A stretch of DNA of 34,376 bases from an uncultured bacterium (GCA_937858895.1 CALLZN010000444.1:1-34376), one strand, 5' to 3'; counted from the first letter of the stretch, positions 16,368-24,967 are shown. Translations and numbers: made by a program. The notes: generated by a model from the letters alone, not told the origin.

Positions 16368-17441
16368 ATGGCCGCAAGCGTCCAGCCCGAGTCTGAGCAG
16401 TCCATACTCCAATACAGCCACTCAACGAGCTTCCCTACCTTGCTCGAGGACCTAGGGCTCTCCTTGGCGGTGACCACCTACCAGGCAGGCAAGCTCATGC
16501 TCGTGCGGGCCGAAGCGGGTCGCTTGTCGACGCTGCTGCGCACCTTCGAGCAAGCGATGGGCCTCGCCGTCGACCAGGAGCTGGGCCGCATGGTCGTCGG
16601 CACGCGGCGCATGGTGTGGACGCTCGCCAGCGCACCCGAGATCGCGCCGCAGCTTGATCCGCCGGGCCGCCACGACGCTTGCTTCGTGCCGCGCGTCGCG
16701 CACGTCACCGGCGATATTCTCGGGCACGAGATCGTGCTCGTCGACGGCAAGATCTGGATCGCGAACACCTTGCTCTCTTGTTTGTGCACACTCGATGACG
16801 AGCGCTACGGATTCGTTCCGCGTTGGCGACCGCCCTTCGTGGACCGCTTGGTGGCCGAGGACCGCTGCCACCTGAATGGCATCGCGACGGCGGACGGCAA
16901 GATTCGTTTCGTGACCGCCTTCGGTATGACCAACGAAGCGCGTGCTTGGAAGGCCGACAAGGCGCAGAGCGGCGTCCTGATCGACGTGGCCTCGGGAGAG
17001 ACTGTCGTCCGCGGGCTCTGCATGCCGCACTCGCCGCGTTGCTACCGCGGACACGTCTTCTTGTTGAACTCTGGCCAGGGGCAGCTCTCGGTCGTCGACG
17101 TCGCCACCGGCAAGATCGAGACGGTGGTGACCCTGCCAGGCTACGCGCGCGGCCTCGCCTTCCATGGCAAGTTCGCCTTCGTCGGCCTCTCGTTGATCCG
17201 CGAGACCGACACCTTCGGCAACCTGCCGATCTCCGACCGCCTCGGCGCGAGCGAGCGCAAGTGCGGCATCTACGCCATCGACCTCGAGAGCGGCAACATC
17301 GCCGGCTTCTTGCACTTCGACGCGGGCTGCGCCGAGCTCTTCGACATCCAGGTCTTGCCCGGCATGCGCTTCCCGACCGTGGTCGGCTTCCAAGGCCAAA
17401 CGCTCGACGGCATCCTGATCGCGCCGCCGTCGGCGTGGTGA
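16368..17441 (+). CDS. TIGR03032 family protein (DUF4915-like)
   Basis: Recognised as a member of the TIGR03032/DUF4915 family, whose function is not established. 357 aa, no signal peptide. Seen: YSHSTSFPTLLEDLGLSLAVTTYQAGKL near the N-terminus, HVTGDILGHEI, DRCHLNGIATADGKIRFVTAFG, MPHSPRCYRGHVFLLNSGQGQL, and repeated beta-strand blocks suggesting a beta-propeller-like fold. The conserved polar residues (H in HLNGIA, MPHSPR) could form a metal or substrate site at the propeller centre. ATG 16368 is preceded by GAGG with 7 nt spacing. It is divergent from the sulfatase and convergent with the FG-GAP gene (7 nt between stops), so it looks monocistronic. Confidence 0.85.
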   Translation: MAASVQPESEQSILQYSHSTSFPTLLEDLGLSLAVTTYQAGKLMLVRAEAGRLSTLLRTFEQAMGLAVDQELGRMVVGTRRMVWTLASAPEIAPQLDPPGRHDACFVPRVAHVTGDILGHEIVLVDGKIWIANTLLSCLCTLDDERYGFVPRWRPPFVDRLVAEDRCHLNGIATADGKIRFVTAFGMTNEARAWKADKAQSGVLIDVASGETVVRGLCMPHSPRCYRGHVFLLNSGQGQLSVVDVATGKIETVVTLPGYARGLAFHGKFAFVGLSLIRETDTFGNLPISDRLGASERKCGIYAIDLESGNIAGFLHFDAGCAELFDIQVLPGMRFPTVVGFQGQTLDGILIAPPSAW

Positions 17442-17448
17442 GCGGAGC

Positions 17449-20052
17449 CTAACGCAAGATGATGTCCCCGATGACGTTGGTCAGTCGCTCCTGCACCGGT
17501 TGCTGCACCAAGAGCACCTGCGAATAGATCGGGACGCCAGCGAGGCTCGCCTGGTTTGGGATCAGGAGCGTCAGCGAGCCGAGGCCAGCAGGCTGCGAAA
17601 CGACGAAGGGTGGCAGCGAAATCGCAAATGCAGGGTCGATGCCCAGCGTCCCGCGCGGCGGCAACGGGATCTTGGCCGTGCCGGTCGAGAGAAATGCGAA
17701 GGCCAGCTCCGTCGTGGTCGACGGGCCGAAGCGCGAATAAACGTCAAGTTGGTACGTGCGGCCGACGCGAAGGGCAAAGGGCGCGTCGAGTTGGCGGTGA
17801 AGATTCTTGTAGAGGCGATCCTGGTAATCGGCGTTCGCTGCAACGAGGTCGAGGTCCCCGTCTGCATCGACATCGCCGACCGCGAGCGCCACGGTGAAGT
17901 CGCTGTCAAGAGGCAAGCGGGTCGCGGTCACATCGGAGAACGAAGCCGTGCCGCTGTTCAAGTAGAGCCGGTTCGCCTGCCCGAGCGAGATGGCACCGTT
18001 TCCGACGACGAGGTCGAGGTCACCGTCATTGTCAATGTCGCCGAGCGCAAGCGAAGTCGTGGCGTCGCTGCGTGCCGGCATGCGTCCGAGCGTTGCATCG
18101 GAGTACCTGCCGGTGCCGTTATTGAGGTAGAGGCGATTCTGCTGCTGGTCGTTACCGATCACGAGGTCGAGGTCCCCGTCAGCGTCGAGGTCACCGAGTA
18201 AGAGCGTCATCGTCCTGTCGCTATCGACCGGCAAATGGGCCGCCGTCACGTCGGTGAACACGCCGCTGCCATCGTTCAAGGCGAGCCGGCTCTGCCCGTA
18301 GGTTCCGACGACGAGGTCGAGGTCGCCGTCGCGGTCGACATCGCCGAGCGCGAGGGAGGTGGGCGAAAAGAGCCTGGGCAGGCGCATCGCTGTCCCATCG
18401 CTGAAGTTGCCCCGACCGTCATTCAGGAAGAGTCGAACCGAGGAGTCTCCAGTCAGTATGTCGAGGTCGCCATCGCGGTCGACATCAGCGAGCGCAATGG
18501 CCCTCGCCTTCCCGCGGTTCGCCGGCCATCGAATCGCGCTTACATCCGAGAACGTTCCCGTGCCGTCATTCAGGTAGAGCCGGCTCGGACTCACGGCGTT
18601 GCCGACGACGAGGTCGAGGTCGCCGTCCGCGTCGATGTCCCCGAAGGCGAGCGCAAACGTGAAGTCGCTGTCGAGCGGCATTTGCTTCGCGGCAGCGCGT
18701 TCGAAGACGCCTGTGCCGCTATTCCAGTAGAGCCGGTTTTGTCCATAGCTCCCAACCACCATATCGAGGTCGCCGTCGCGGTCGACGTCTCCCAACGCAA
18801 CAGTTACGGACATCGCGGCATTCACAGGCATGCAGCTCATGCTGGCATCGGCGAAGCCGCCGCTACCGCTGTTCAGATAGATTCGGTTGCGTGGTTTCGC
18901 GTTTCCGCTCGCGATGTCGGCGTCGCCGTCGCCGTCGAAGTCGCCAAGGATGATCGAGTAGGTGTCATCGTTGTTCGCCGGCATCGCACTGGTGCTTGCA
19001 TCGGAAAGGGTGCCGGTACCATCGTTCAGGAAGAGCCGGTTCTGCTGCCGCAGATTGCCGAGCAAGACGTCGAGGTCGCCGTCCGCGTCGAGGTCGCCGA
19101 TCGCTAGAGATGTAGTGGCGTCGTTGAAGCTCGGCATTCTCCCGACGCTTGCAACAGCGAAGGTGCCCGTACCGTTGTTCAGATAGAGCTTGCTTGGCCG
19201 CTGGAAGTTACCGAATACGAGGTCGAGGTCACCGTCGCGGTCGACATCGCCGAGTTTCACGGCTGCGCTCGCGTCGCTGTCTACGGGCATCCTGGTTGCG
19301 GTGGCATCCACGAAGGTGCCCGCACCATTGTTCAGGTGGATGCGGTTCTGTTGGTCCCTGCTGTTCGCGATGACGATGTCGAGGTCGCCGTCACGATCGA
19401 CATCGCCGAGATCGACGCCGAAACTGGCGTCAACGACTGCCGGCAATCGATTCGCATTCGTGAAGGTGCCCGCTCCGTTGTTCAGGTAGAGGCGGTTCTG
19501 CCCGTAGTTCGCGATCACGAGGTCGAGGTCGCCATCGCGGTCGATGTCGCCGAAGACCACCGCGTTCGTGTTGTCGTTGACGATCGGCATCCTGAGCAGG
19601 GTCATGTCGGTGAAGGTCCCCGCCCCGTTGTTCAGGTAGAGGCGGCTCTGCGCTCCAAACGGATTGACGTTGTTCCCGACCATGATGTCGAGGTCGCCGT
19701 CGCGATCGACGTCGCCGATCGCGAGCGAAGTCGTGTTGTCGCTCTGGATCGGCATTCTGGTCAGCGTGACATCGGTGTAGATGCCACTGCCGTCGTTGAG
19801 GTAGAGCCGATTCTGTCCGAACGTGCCGACGACGAGGTCGAGATCACCATCGCCGTCGAAATCGCCATGGGCAAGCGCTCGCGTATCGGCCGCATCGGAG
19901 GGCAGGTGTCGCTTGCCGAACTCTTCGAAGTTTCGCTGCGCCGTCGCCGACCCCCCGACTGCCGCCACGACTGCAGCTGTGAGCAGGAACGAAGCCTGAG
20001 CGGCACGCGACGATGATGCAGCTCGATTCAAACTGGGTGGATAGAGTCGCAT
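17449..20052 (-). CDS. Secreted FG-GAP/VCBS repeat protein with 14 repeats
   Basis: Large exported protein of 867 aa. I choose ATG 20052 over ATG 20130 because GAAGAGG lies 5 nt upstream and it places a signal peptide (hydrophobic FLLTAAVVAAVGG, cleavage after SATAQ, about residue 39) at the N-terminus. Residues about 60-752 are 14 repeats of about 49 aa. Each has a calcium-loop signature D[VIL]D.DGDLD followed by NRLYLN[DN]G.GTF.D.T. Two seven-bladed propellers would fit this count. The last about 115 residues hold a different beta-rich tail (IPNQASLAGVPIYSQ) also seen in neighbouring secreted proteins. No catalytic domain is visible. Role in adhesion or binding is a family-based guess. Confidence 0.88.
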   Translation of the reverse strand: MRLYPPSLNRAASSSRAAQASFLLTAAVVAAVGGSATAQRNFEEFGKRHLPSDAADTRALAHGDFDGDGDLDLVVGTFGQNRLYLNDGSGIYTDVTLTRMPIQSDNTTSLAIGDVDRDGDLDIMVGNNVNPFGAQSRLYLNNGAGTFTDMTLLRMPIVNDNTNAVVFGDIDRDGDLDLVIANYGQNRLYLNNGAGTFTNANRLPAVVDASFGVDLGDVDRDGDLDIVIANSRDQQNRIHLNNGAGTFVDATATRMPVDSDASAAVKLGDVDRDGDLDLVFGNFQRPSKLYLNNGTGTFAVASVGRMPSFNDATTSLAIGDLDADGDLDVLLGNLRQQNRLFLNDGTGTLSDASTSAMPANNDDTYSIILGDFDGDGDADIASGNAKPRNRIYLNSGSGGFADASMSCMPVNAAMSVTVALGDVDRDGDLDMVVGSYGQNRLYWNSGTGVFERAAAKQMPLDSDFTFALAFGDIDADGDLDLVVGNAVSPSRLYLNDGTGTFSDVSAIRWPANRGKARAIALADVDRDGDLDILTGDSSVRLFLNDGRGNFSDGTAMRLPRLFSPTSLALGDVDRDGDLDLVVGTYGQSRLALNDGSGVFTDVTAAHLPVDSDRTMTLLLGDLDADGDLDLVIGNDQQQNRLYLNNGTGRYSDATLGRMPARSDATTSLALGDIDNDGDLDLVVGNGAISLGQANRLYLNSGTASFSDVTATRLPLDSDFTVALAVGDVDADGDLDLVAANADYQDRLYKNLHRQLDAPFALRVGRTYQLDVYSRFGPSTTTELAFAFLSTGTAKIPLPPRGTLGIDPAFAISLPPFVVSQPAGLGSLTLLIPNQASLAGVPIYSQVLLVQQPVQERLTNVIGDIILR
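17797..19875 (-). repeat. Coding tandem repeats of about 150 bp (FG-GAP units)
   Basis: Fourteen in-frame units of about 147-165 bp inside the FG-GAP gene. At DNA level the best conserved part, read on the plus strand, is gaggtcgaggtcgccgtc, encoding the Asp-rich calcium loop. Units differ considerably elsewhere, so the array is old rather than a recent amplification. Confidence 0.85.
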
Positions 20053-20208
20053 CAAAGCCTCTTCGACAACATCAAGGCATGGACCACCGCTCTCGGACGA
20101 TATCAGAGAGACTTGCATCGCGGTCTGCAATGCGAGTCCGACCGGTGGACCAGTTGCCGTTCAACCGATTTTGTCTGGCTAGGCTACCATGTCGTCGCGG
20201 CCGCCGCC

Positions 20209-21555
20209 CTACCCGCGGCGCGGCCACGTCTTGTCGGCGGCCGTCGACTTGCCGGGCACGAGGTCCGAGGCCCTGAGCACGAACGGCTTCCAAACCGACT
20301 TCCCGCGCACGTCGCGGAGCTCGAAGCGCAGCTCGGGATCACTGCCCGGTTTGAAGTCGATCACGCCGAAGTTCGGGCCTTGGAAATAGACCTCGCGGAC
20401 CCGGTGCTCGGGCTTACGTTTGAGCCAGCTCGTGCTGCAGTCCTGCGCGAGCGGTGAACTCACGAGGTCGTAGAGGTCGTAGCCGCCCTTGTCGGCGCGC
20501 GGGATCGCGTTGAGTTCACCGACGTGAGTGTCGCCCGAAAGCAGGACCACGCCGCGCACCTCGCGCTCGATCAAGAAGTCGAAGAAGGCGTCGCGCTCCC
20601 GCATGTAGGACGCCCAAGAGTCGCCGCCCATGCCCTTGGCCGCGGACCAACCGCTGCCCGAGACTAGGACCTTGAAGCTCGCCTTGCTCGCCAAGAGTTC
20701 GCGCTCGAGCCAACGCCGCTGGCCCTCACCAAGGAAGGTCTTCTGCGGTCCGTCGGGCGCGTCGTTGGGGTCGCGGTGATAGCGGCAGTCGATGAAGAAG
20801 AAGTCGACGCCGCCATAGGCATAGCGAAAGAAGACGCCGGGAACGTCCGCGGTCCCCGCCGCCGGGTTGGCCCAGTAGCGACGGAAGACATCGAGCGACG
20901 CCTCCTTCGCGGGATGGCGCCGATCGTAATCATTGACACCGAAGTCGTGGTCGTCCCAAGTCGCGAGCTGTGGCACCGTGCGCAACAGAGGCTGCAAGCT
21001 GCGCACGTCGCGCTGGCGCAAGGCGACGCGCAACAAGACTTCCGGGTCGAGCGTGTCACCATAGAAATTGTCGCCCAGCCAAAAGAAGAGGTCCGGCCGC
21101 GCGCGTTCGACCGCGGTCCAGATCGGCTGGTCGGCGTCTTCCTCGAAGCGCGCACACGATCCGAAGGCCACGCGAAATGGCGCTGGCTCTTGCGGCGCCG
21201 TGCGGAAGCGCCAGGGGCCGCGCAGGTAGGGCGCCGGCTTGCCGTCGACGAGCACGCGATACCAATACTCGGTCGCTGGCTCGAGGCCGTCGACGACGAT
21301 CGTGACGAGGAGGTCGTTCGCGCGCAGCGCCTTCGCTGCCACGCGGTGACTCGACTCGAAGTCCTCGTCGCGACCACATTCGATCTCGAGCAAGTCCTCA
21401 CCGCTCGCTTGCATCCAAAAGCGCGCTCGCGTCGCCTCGACAGCACCGAGCATGGGACCCGAGATCACGCGGGCCTTGCCGAGCTTCCCCTGCGTCATGC
21501 CAGGAGTCGCGAATACGAGCAAAGTCAAGACGAGCGAAGCGGCGCGCTGCAGCAT
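20209..21555 (-). CDS. PhoD-like alkaline phosphatase/phosphodiesterase
   Basis: Secreted metallophosphoesterase of the PhoD family, 448 aa from ATG 21555. A signal peptide (LQRAASLVLTLLVFATPG, cleavage near MTQG) is followed by a PhoD N-terminal fibronectin-like domain (ISGPMLGAVEATRARFWMQAS ... LEPATEYWYRVLVDG). Catalytic motifs: ASCARFEEDADQ-type FGSCARF, FFWLGDNFYGD, ATWDDHDFGVNDYDRR and LLSGDTHVGEL. These supply the metal-binding Asp, Asn and His of the family. It starts 11 nt after the stop of the upstream Kelch-like gene, so the two are probably one operon. It would release phosphate from esters or diesters in the periplasm. The export signal is Sec-like; no twin-Arg motif is seen. Confidence 0.9.
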   Translation of the reverse strand: MLQRAASLVLTLLVFATPGMTQGKLGKARVISGPMLGAVEATRARFWMQASGEDLLEIECGRDEDFESSHRVAAKALRANDLLVTIVVDGLEPATEYWYRVLVDGKPAPYLRGPWRFRTAPQEPAPFRVAFGSCARFEEDADQPIWTAVERARPDLFFWLGDNFYGDTLDPEVLLRVALRQRDVRSLQPLLRTVPQLATWDDHDFGVNDYDRRHPAKEASLDVFRRYWANPAAGTADVPGVFFRYAYGGVDFFFIDCRYHRDPNDAPDGPQKTFLGEGQRRWLERELLASKASFKVLVSGSGWSAAKGMGGDSWASYMRERDAFFDFLIEREVRGVVLLSGDTHVGELNAIPRADKGGYDLYDLVSSPLAQDCSTSWLKRKPEHRVREVYFQGPNFGVIDFKPGSDPELRFELRDVRGKSVWKPFVLRASDLVPGKSTAADKTWPRRG

Positions 21556-21566
21556 GGGAGCCTTGG

Positions 21567-23564
21567 TCAGAAGACCTGGAAGTCGAGCAAGCGACCGAGC
21601 GAGAAGCCCTTGACCGCGTCGAAGCCGAGCATCTGGAAGCGATAGCGCTGCGGCGCGACACCGATGAGGGTGATGTTGAAGCGCATCGTGCCATCGCTTC
21701 CGTAGGCGCCCGCCGGCAAGATGAGCAGGTTTTTGAGGCCGACCTGCAGTTCGCCAGTGATGCCTGGAATCGCGACATCGAAGCGGTCGAAGCCGAGCAG
21801 AATGACGCCAGGTGCGCCGACGGGACCAGTGGCGACGAAGCGCGCGAAGGCGCTCGGCACGGCGTGGTAGGCAGCGTTGTCGTTGGGCGCCGTCCAGTTC
21901 GAGCTCATGTCGCCATAGCCCGAGATCGCGTGCACGGTGTTGCCGTCGACGATGAGCAGACCGTCCTCGAGGAGGACGACGTTCTTGGTGTCGGTGACAC
22001 GGTTCTTGAGGTCGACGCGCAGCCAGCGGTCGCCGTAGTTCTGGAAGAACCAGAGCGTCGAGCCACCAGTCGCAGCATCGAAGAGGCTGAAGGTGTAGTC
22101 GTTCTCGTTCCCGGCCTGGAACAGCGTTCCCTGGAAGGTCTGCTTGCGCCAGTCGAGGCTCTGCATCGAGAACACGGCCTTCGAGGTCGCCTCGGTCACG
22201 ATGACCGCCTGGTCCGTGTCCTGGACCCGCGCCGTGCTGCTGATCGCGATCTCGCTCCAACGATCGTCGCGCGGCGAATAGCAGTAAGCGTGCGTGTCGG
22301 TGTGCACGCGGCCGATGAAGTCTTCGGCGTCGGAGCCCGCGACCGTGCCCTTGTAGCCCGTGAACTTGGCCCACTTGTTCGTGAAGGCCGAGAAGCCGTA
22401 GAGCGACTTGTCGGTGACGACCATGCTCACGCAGTCGTTGCCGTCTGTGGACAGGACGGTCTCCGTCGCGCCAACACCAGCCGGAACGAAGGTCGCGTTA
22501 CGCGACGTGCTCGACACCGCCCAGAAGTCGACGGCCTTGGTCACCTGGTCCGTGAGCGCGACCATCGTGTGGTTGTTCGAGTGGACGCCACCGGCGACGA
22601 GGTCAGCCGCACGGCCCGCGAGCACGGAGAACTGCGAGTCGGCTGCACGGAAGTAGAGGATGTCCTTGCCCGGATCGACGATCTCGACTCCGAAGTCCTG
22701 CGCGGAGACGGTCAGCGCCGAGACGTCGCTGAAGTTGCGCGGAAAGGCAAGACCCGTCAATGACGAGTAGGCCCAAATCCGGTTGTTCGCCGAGTCGGTG
22801 ATCGTCAGCGTGTTCTTGTCGTAGTCGAAGACCGTGTTGACGAGCGAGGTGCCGACATCCAGCGTGCGCCAGGCGTTCAAGTACGCCGAGTAGATCGCGA
22901 CCGAGGTCGGGCTGATTTCGTAGGCTTGGAAGTTGCGGCGCGAATCGATCTCACCCGTGCCGAGCATCGGAGCAACGATCGTCGAGCCGGGCACGCTGAA
23001 CTTGGCCGGCTGATCTTGGAAGAGCGTCGAGAAGCCGTAGAGGTCCCGGTCGTCCTGGACGAGCAAGCAGCCGCGACCGGCGAGGAAGCGCGGCGACGTG
23101 GAACTCAGCGTGATCTTGCGCCACGTCGTGCCCCAGTGGCCGAAGACATAGCACGCGTTTCCTTCGATGACACCAAAGAGGTCCTGGCTGAACTGCGTGA
23201 TGCTCGGCGCATTCGGCAGGTCGAGCGGGACGAAGTCCCCGTAGAGGTTGAGGCCCCAGAACTTCCCGCTCGTGCCGTCTTGGACGATCATCGGCAAGCG
23301 ACCGACTTGGAGGACTTGCAGGGTGTTCTGGCCCTGGATGATGCTCGACTTGTTGGTGCGCAGGCTGCTGCCGAGCATGGTCTTCGCGTCGATCTGGACC
23401 ATCCAGGTCGGGATCTTGTCATTCGCGATGACGCCGGTCACGGGCGCACCCGTGTCGATGGCGCGGTGGCCGAAGTCGTTCTGGGCGACGCCGCGCAAGG
23501 CGAGGGCGACGACGCAGCCGGCGACGCAGGGGAGAAGGGGCAGGGAGAAGTGGCGCTGTTTCAT
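21567..23564 (-). CDS. Secreted protein of unknown function with Kelch-like repeats
   Basis: 665-aa exported protein; I do not recognise a named family. A signal peptide (LPLLPCVAGCVVALALRG, cleavage near VAQ) is followed by many blocks of 40-60 residues sharing a pattern of hydrophobic/aromatic strand, turn, then Trp: GHWGTTWRKITL, YSAYLNAWRTLDV, FSAFTNKWAKFTG, YSPRDDRWSEIAI, FQNYGDRWLRVDL. This is reminiscent of Kelch-like beta-propellers. The last about 90 residues (PGVILLGFDRFDV ... GRLLDFQVF) resemble the C-terminal module of neighbouring secreted proteins. It is followed after 11 nt by the PhoD-like gene. A 10-bp direct repeat array lies about 84-123 nt upstream of its start. Confidence 0.75.
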   Translation of the reverse strand: MKQRHFSLPLLPCVAGCVVALALRGVAQNDFGHRAIDTGAPVTGVIANDKIPTWMVQIDAKTMLGSSLRTNKSSIIQGQNTLQVLQVGRLPMIVQDGTSGKFWGLNLYGDFVPLDLPNAPSITQFSQDLFGVIEGNACYVFGHWGTTWRKITLSSTSPRFLAGRGCLLVQDDRDLYGFSTLFQDQPAKFSVPGSTIVAPMLGTGEIDSRRNFQAYEISPTSVAIYSAYLNAWRTLDVGTSLVNTVFDYDKNTLTITDSANNRIWAYSSLTGLAFPRNFSDVSALTVSAQDFGVEIVDPGKDILYFRAADSQFSVLAGRAADLVAGGVHSNNHTMVALTDQVTKAVDFWAVSSTSRNATFVPAGVGATETVLSTDGNDCVSMVVTDKSLYGFSAFTNKWAKFTGYKGTVAGSDAEDFIGRVHTDTHAYCYSPRDDRWSEIAISSTARVQDTDQAVIVTEATSKAVFSMQSLDWRKQTFQGTLFQAGNENDYTFSLFDAATGGSTLWFFQNYGDRWLRVDLKNRVTDTKNVVLLEDGLLIVDGNTVHAISGYGDMSSNWTAPNDNAAYHAVPSAFARFVATGPVGAPGVILLGFDRFDVAIPGITGELQVGLKNLLILPAGAYGSDGTMRFNITLIGVAPQRYRFQMLGFDAVKGFSLGRLLDFQVF

Positions 23565-23647
23565 GCGAACACGCTGCGCGCTCCCGGTGTAGGCCCTGTG
23601 TGCCTTCGATGAAGCTCGTGAGTTTCATGCCGCGTGCACGCGACCTT

Positions 23648-23687
23648 CACCCTTCAGAGCCCGTCACAGTCCGTCACAACCCTTCAC
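23648..23687. repeat. Four tandem 10-bp direct repeats (possible regulator site)
   Basis: On the minus strand four adjacent decamers read GTGAAGGGTT, GTGACGGACT, GTGACGGGCT and CTGAAGGGTG (consensus GTGAmGGGyT). They lie 84-123 nt upstream of the Kelch-like/PhoD-like operon and overlap the stop codon of the ABM-fold gene. A one-turn period suggests protein binding on one DNA face. Regulation is inferred, not shown. Confidence 0.5.
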
Positions 23688-23995
23688 GCGATCGCGACGA
23701 GGTTCAAGCGCTGGCGCGTCTTGTCGACGACCATGGAGCTGGTCTCGCGCTGGAAGGCCAAGAAGTGCTCGCTGCGGTGGTGCACCGCGAGGGCTTCGGC
23801 GTCGCTGTAGACCTCGAAGAGCACGAAGGTCGCGGGGTCCGCCTCGTCCTGCGCGACATCGAAGCGATGGCAGTCGGGTTCGCGCGCGAGCGCCGCAGCG
23901 GCCGCGCGCGTGATGGCGTCACGGAACGCGGCGACGTCGTCGGCCGCGACGCGCACGGTGACGAGGAGGGCGAAGGCTGGTGCTCGGCTTGTCAT
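23684..23995 (-). CDS. Putative quinol monooxygenase (ABM-domain protein)
   Basis: Small dimeric alpha-beta barrel protein of the antibiotic-biosynthesis-monooxygenase (YgiN-like) family, 103 aa. Seen: FALLVTVRVAADDVAAFRDAI, AREPDCHRFDVAQDEADPATFVLFEVYSD and the C-terminal His-rich HHRSEHFLAFQ, all in the usual ABM order. Many members act on quinols or are of unknown role, so the substrate is open. ATG 23995 has AGGA about 7 nt upstream. It is divergent from queF (about 101 nt between starts). Confidence 0.8.
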   Translation of the reverse strand: MTSRAPAFALLVTVRVAADDVAAFRDAITRAAAAALAREPDCHRFDVAQDEADPATFVLFEVYSDAEALAVHHRSEHFLAFQRETSSMVVDKTRQRLNLVAIA

Positions 23996-24096
23996 GGTCG
24001 CTTCCTGCTCCTTGTTACGATTGCTCTCTCTTGCGCGTCTTCTCGCGAGCTCGGCATTCGCAAGCAGAGTGACGAGGATCTAACCTTGCACGCACG

Positions 24097-24450
24097 ATGT
24101 CTACGCAACCCTCTCGCGCCCTCGATAGCTTCCCCAACCCGTGCCCGACGCGCGACTACGAGATCGAGTTCATCTGCCCTGAGTTCACGTGCCTCTGTCC
24201 CAAGACCGGGCAGCCGGACTTCGCCACGATCGAGATCCGCTACGTGCCTGACGCGCGCTGCGTCGAGCTCAAGTCGCTGAAGCTCTACCTCTGGTCCTAC
24301 CGTGACGTTGGTGCCTTCCACGAGAAGGTCATCAACGACATCCTCGACGACCTCGTGCGTGACACCTCTCCCCGGCGCATGGAGGTCTTGGGTCGCTTTC
24401 TCGTGCGCGGGGGGATCACGACGAACGTGCGCGCGACGCACGGCGCGTGA
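24097..24450 (+). CDS. queF: NADPH-dependent 7-cyano-7-deazaguanine reductase QueF
   Basis: Reduces preQ0 to preQ1 in queuosine synthesis for tRNA. 117 aa, unimodular (YkvM-type) T-fold enzyme. Seen: [18 protein letters not shown], with the catalytic Cys (C34) that forms the thioimide and Asp41 seven residues later. The QueF NADPH-binding motif is [14 protein letters not shown] (family E[S/L]K[S/A]xK), followed by GAFHEK with the substrate-contacting His-Glu. It is slightly shorter at the N-terminus than B. subtilis QueF but all key residues are there. No other queuosine genes are in the window. No preQ1 riboswitch could be recognised upstream. Confidence 0.93.
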   Translation: MSTQPSRALDSFPNPCPTRDYEIEFICPEFTCLCPKTGQPDFATIEIRYVPDARCVELKSLKLYLWSYRDVGAFHEKVINDILDDLVRDTSPRRMEVLGRFLVRGGITTNVRATHGA

Positions 24451-24465
24451 CTTCGGTGGTCCCGT

Positions 24466-24948
24466 TCAAGCGCCCTGGTCGTCCGTGAGGCGCAAGGCAT
24501 CGACGATGCGGCGCGCGAGTTCGTGTTCGGGCTCGTCGCTGCCGACGCTGAAGACCGCTTCGTCGAGGGCAACCTGGACGTCGAGGTCGTCGTCCTCGAA
24601 GTCGCGGCGCACGGCGACCAAGACTGCCTTGCGCGTGAGCTTGCGCACGGCCTTCTGGGCGAGAACGTCGGGCGGCACGACGACGAGGCCGAAGGGCGTC
24701 GAAGCGAGGCCGCGCTCGGTGGCACGCAGGGTCGCTGCGCGCCACGCTTCCTCCCCGTCCTCGTCCAAGATGCGCTCCGCCGACTTACCGCTCTCGTGCA
24801 CGACGAGGTCGGCGACGCTCAGCAGCGGAAGCGAGGTCAGGCCACCGACGATGCGCGCAACCGCGCCATACTTCGTCGACGCCGAGCCTGAGATCACGAT
24901 CGGAGTGTGGGGGATGCGCTGCGGCGTCGCGTCGTAGTAGCCGGACAT
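24466..24948 (-). CDS. Shikimate-kinase-like protein lacking the P-loop (probable pseudoenzyme)
   Basis: 160 aa that align by eye along the whole length with AroK-type shikimate kinase, but with the active site gone. Where AroK has GPMGAGKST this protein has GSASTKYGA, so the invariant P-loop Lys is Tyr. The DSD shikimate-binding pair reads SVA, and the GGG loop is VPPD. The regions around are well kept: HESGKSAERILDEDGEEAWRA matches AroK's 'Tg..i..iF...GE..FR', including the Arg. Not expected to phosphorylate shikimate; a regulatory or scaffolding role is open. ATG 24948 is my choice. A GTG at 24978 would overlap the upstream gene by 11 nt. Convergent with queF. Confidence 0.65.
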   Translation of the reverse strand: MSGYYDATPQRIPHTPIVISGSASTKYGAVARIVGGLTSLPLLSVADLVVHESGKSAERILDEDGEEAWRAATLRATERGLASTPFGLVVVPPDVLAQKAVRKLTRKAVLVAVRRDFEDDDLDVQVALDEAVFSVGSDEPEHELARRIVDALRLTDDQGA

Positions 24949-24967
24949 GCCCTGAGCATAGGACAGT

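Noticed and set aside
17797..19875. Regular repeats resembling a CRISPR-like or satellite array
   Set aside because: They are coding FG-GAP units of about 150 bp with in-frame protein conservation; no 20-40 bp direct repeat with unique spacers.
18235..20016. Plus-strand open frames with Val/Asp/Glu repeats (VEVAVAVDIAE-like)
   Set aside because: Mirror image of the FG-GAP Asp-rich repeats on the minus strand; no start signal or export sequence.
23996..24096. Possible preQ1 riboswitch before queF
   Set aside because: No recognisable preQ1 aptamer (A-rich tail with small hairpin) in the 101-nt leader.
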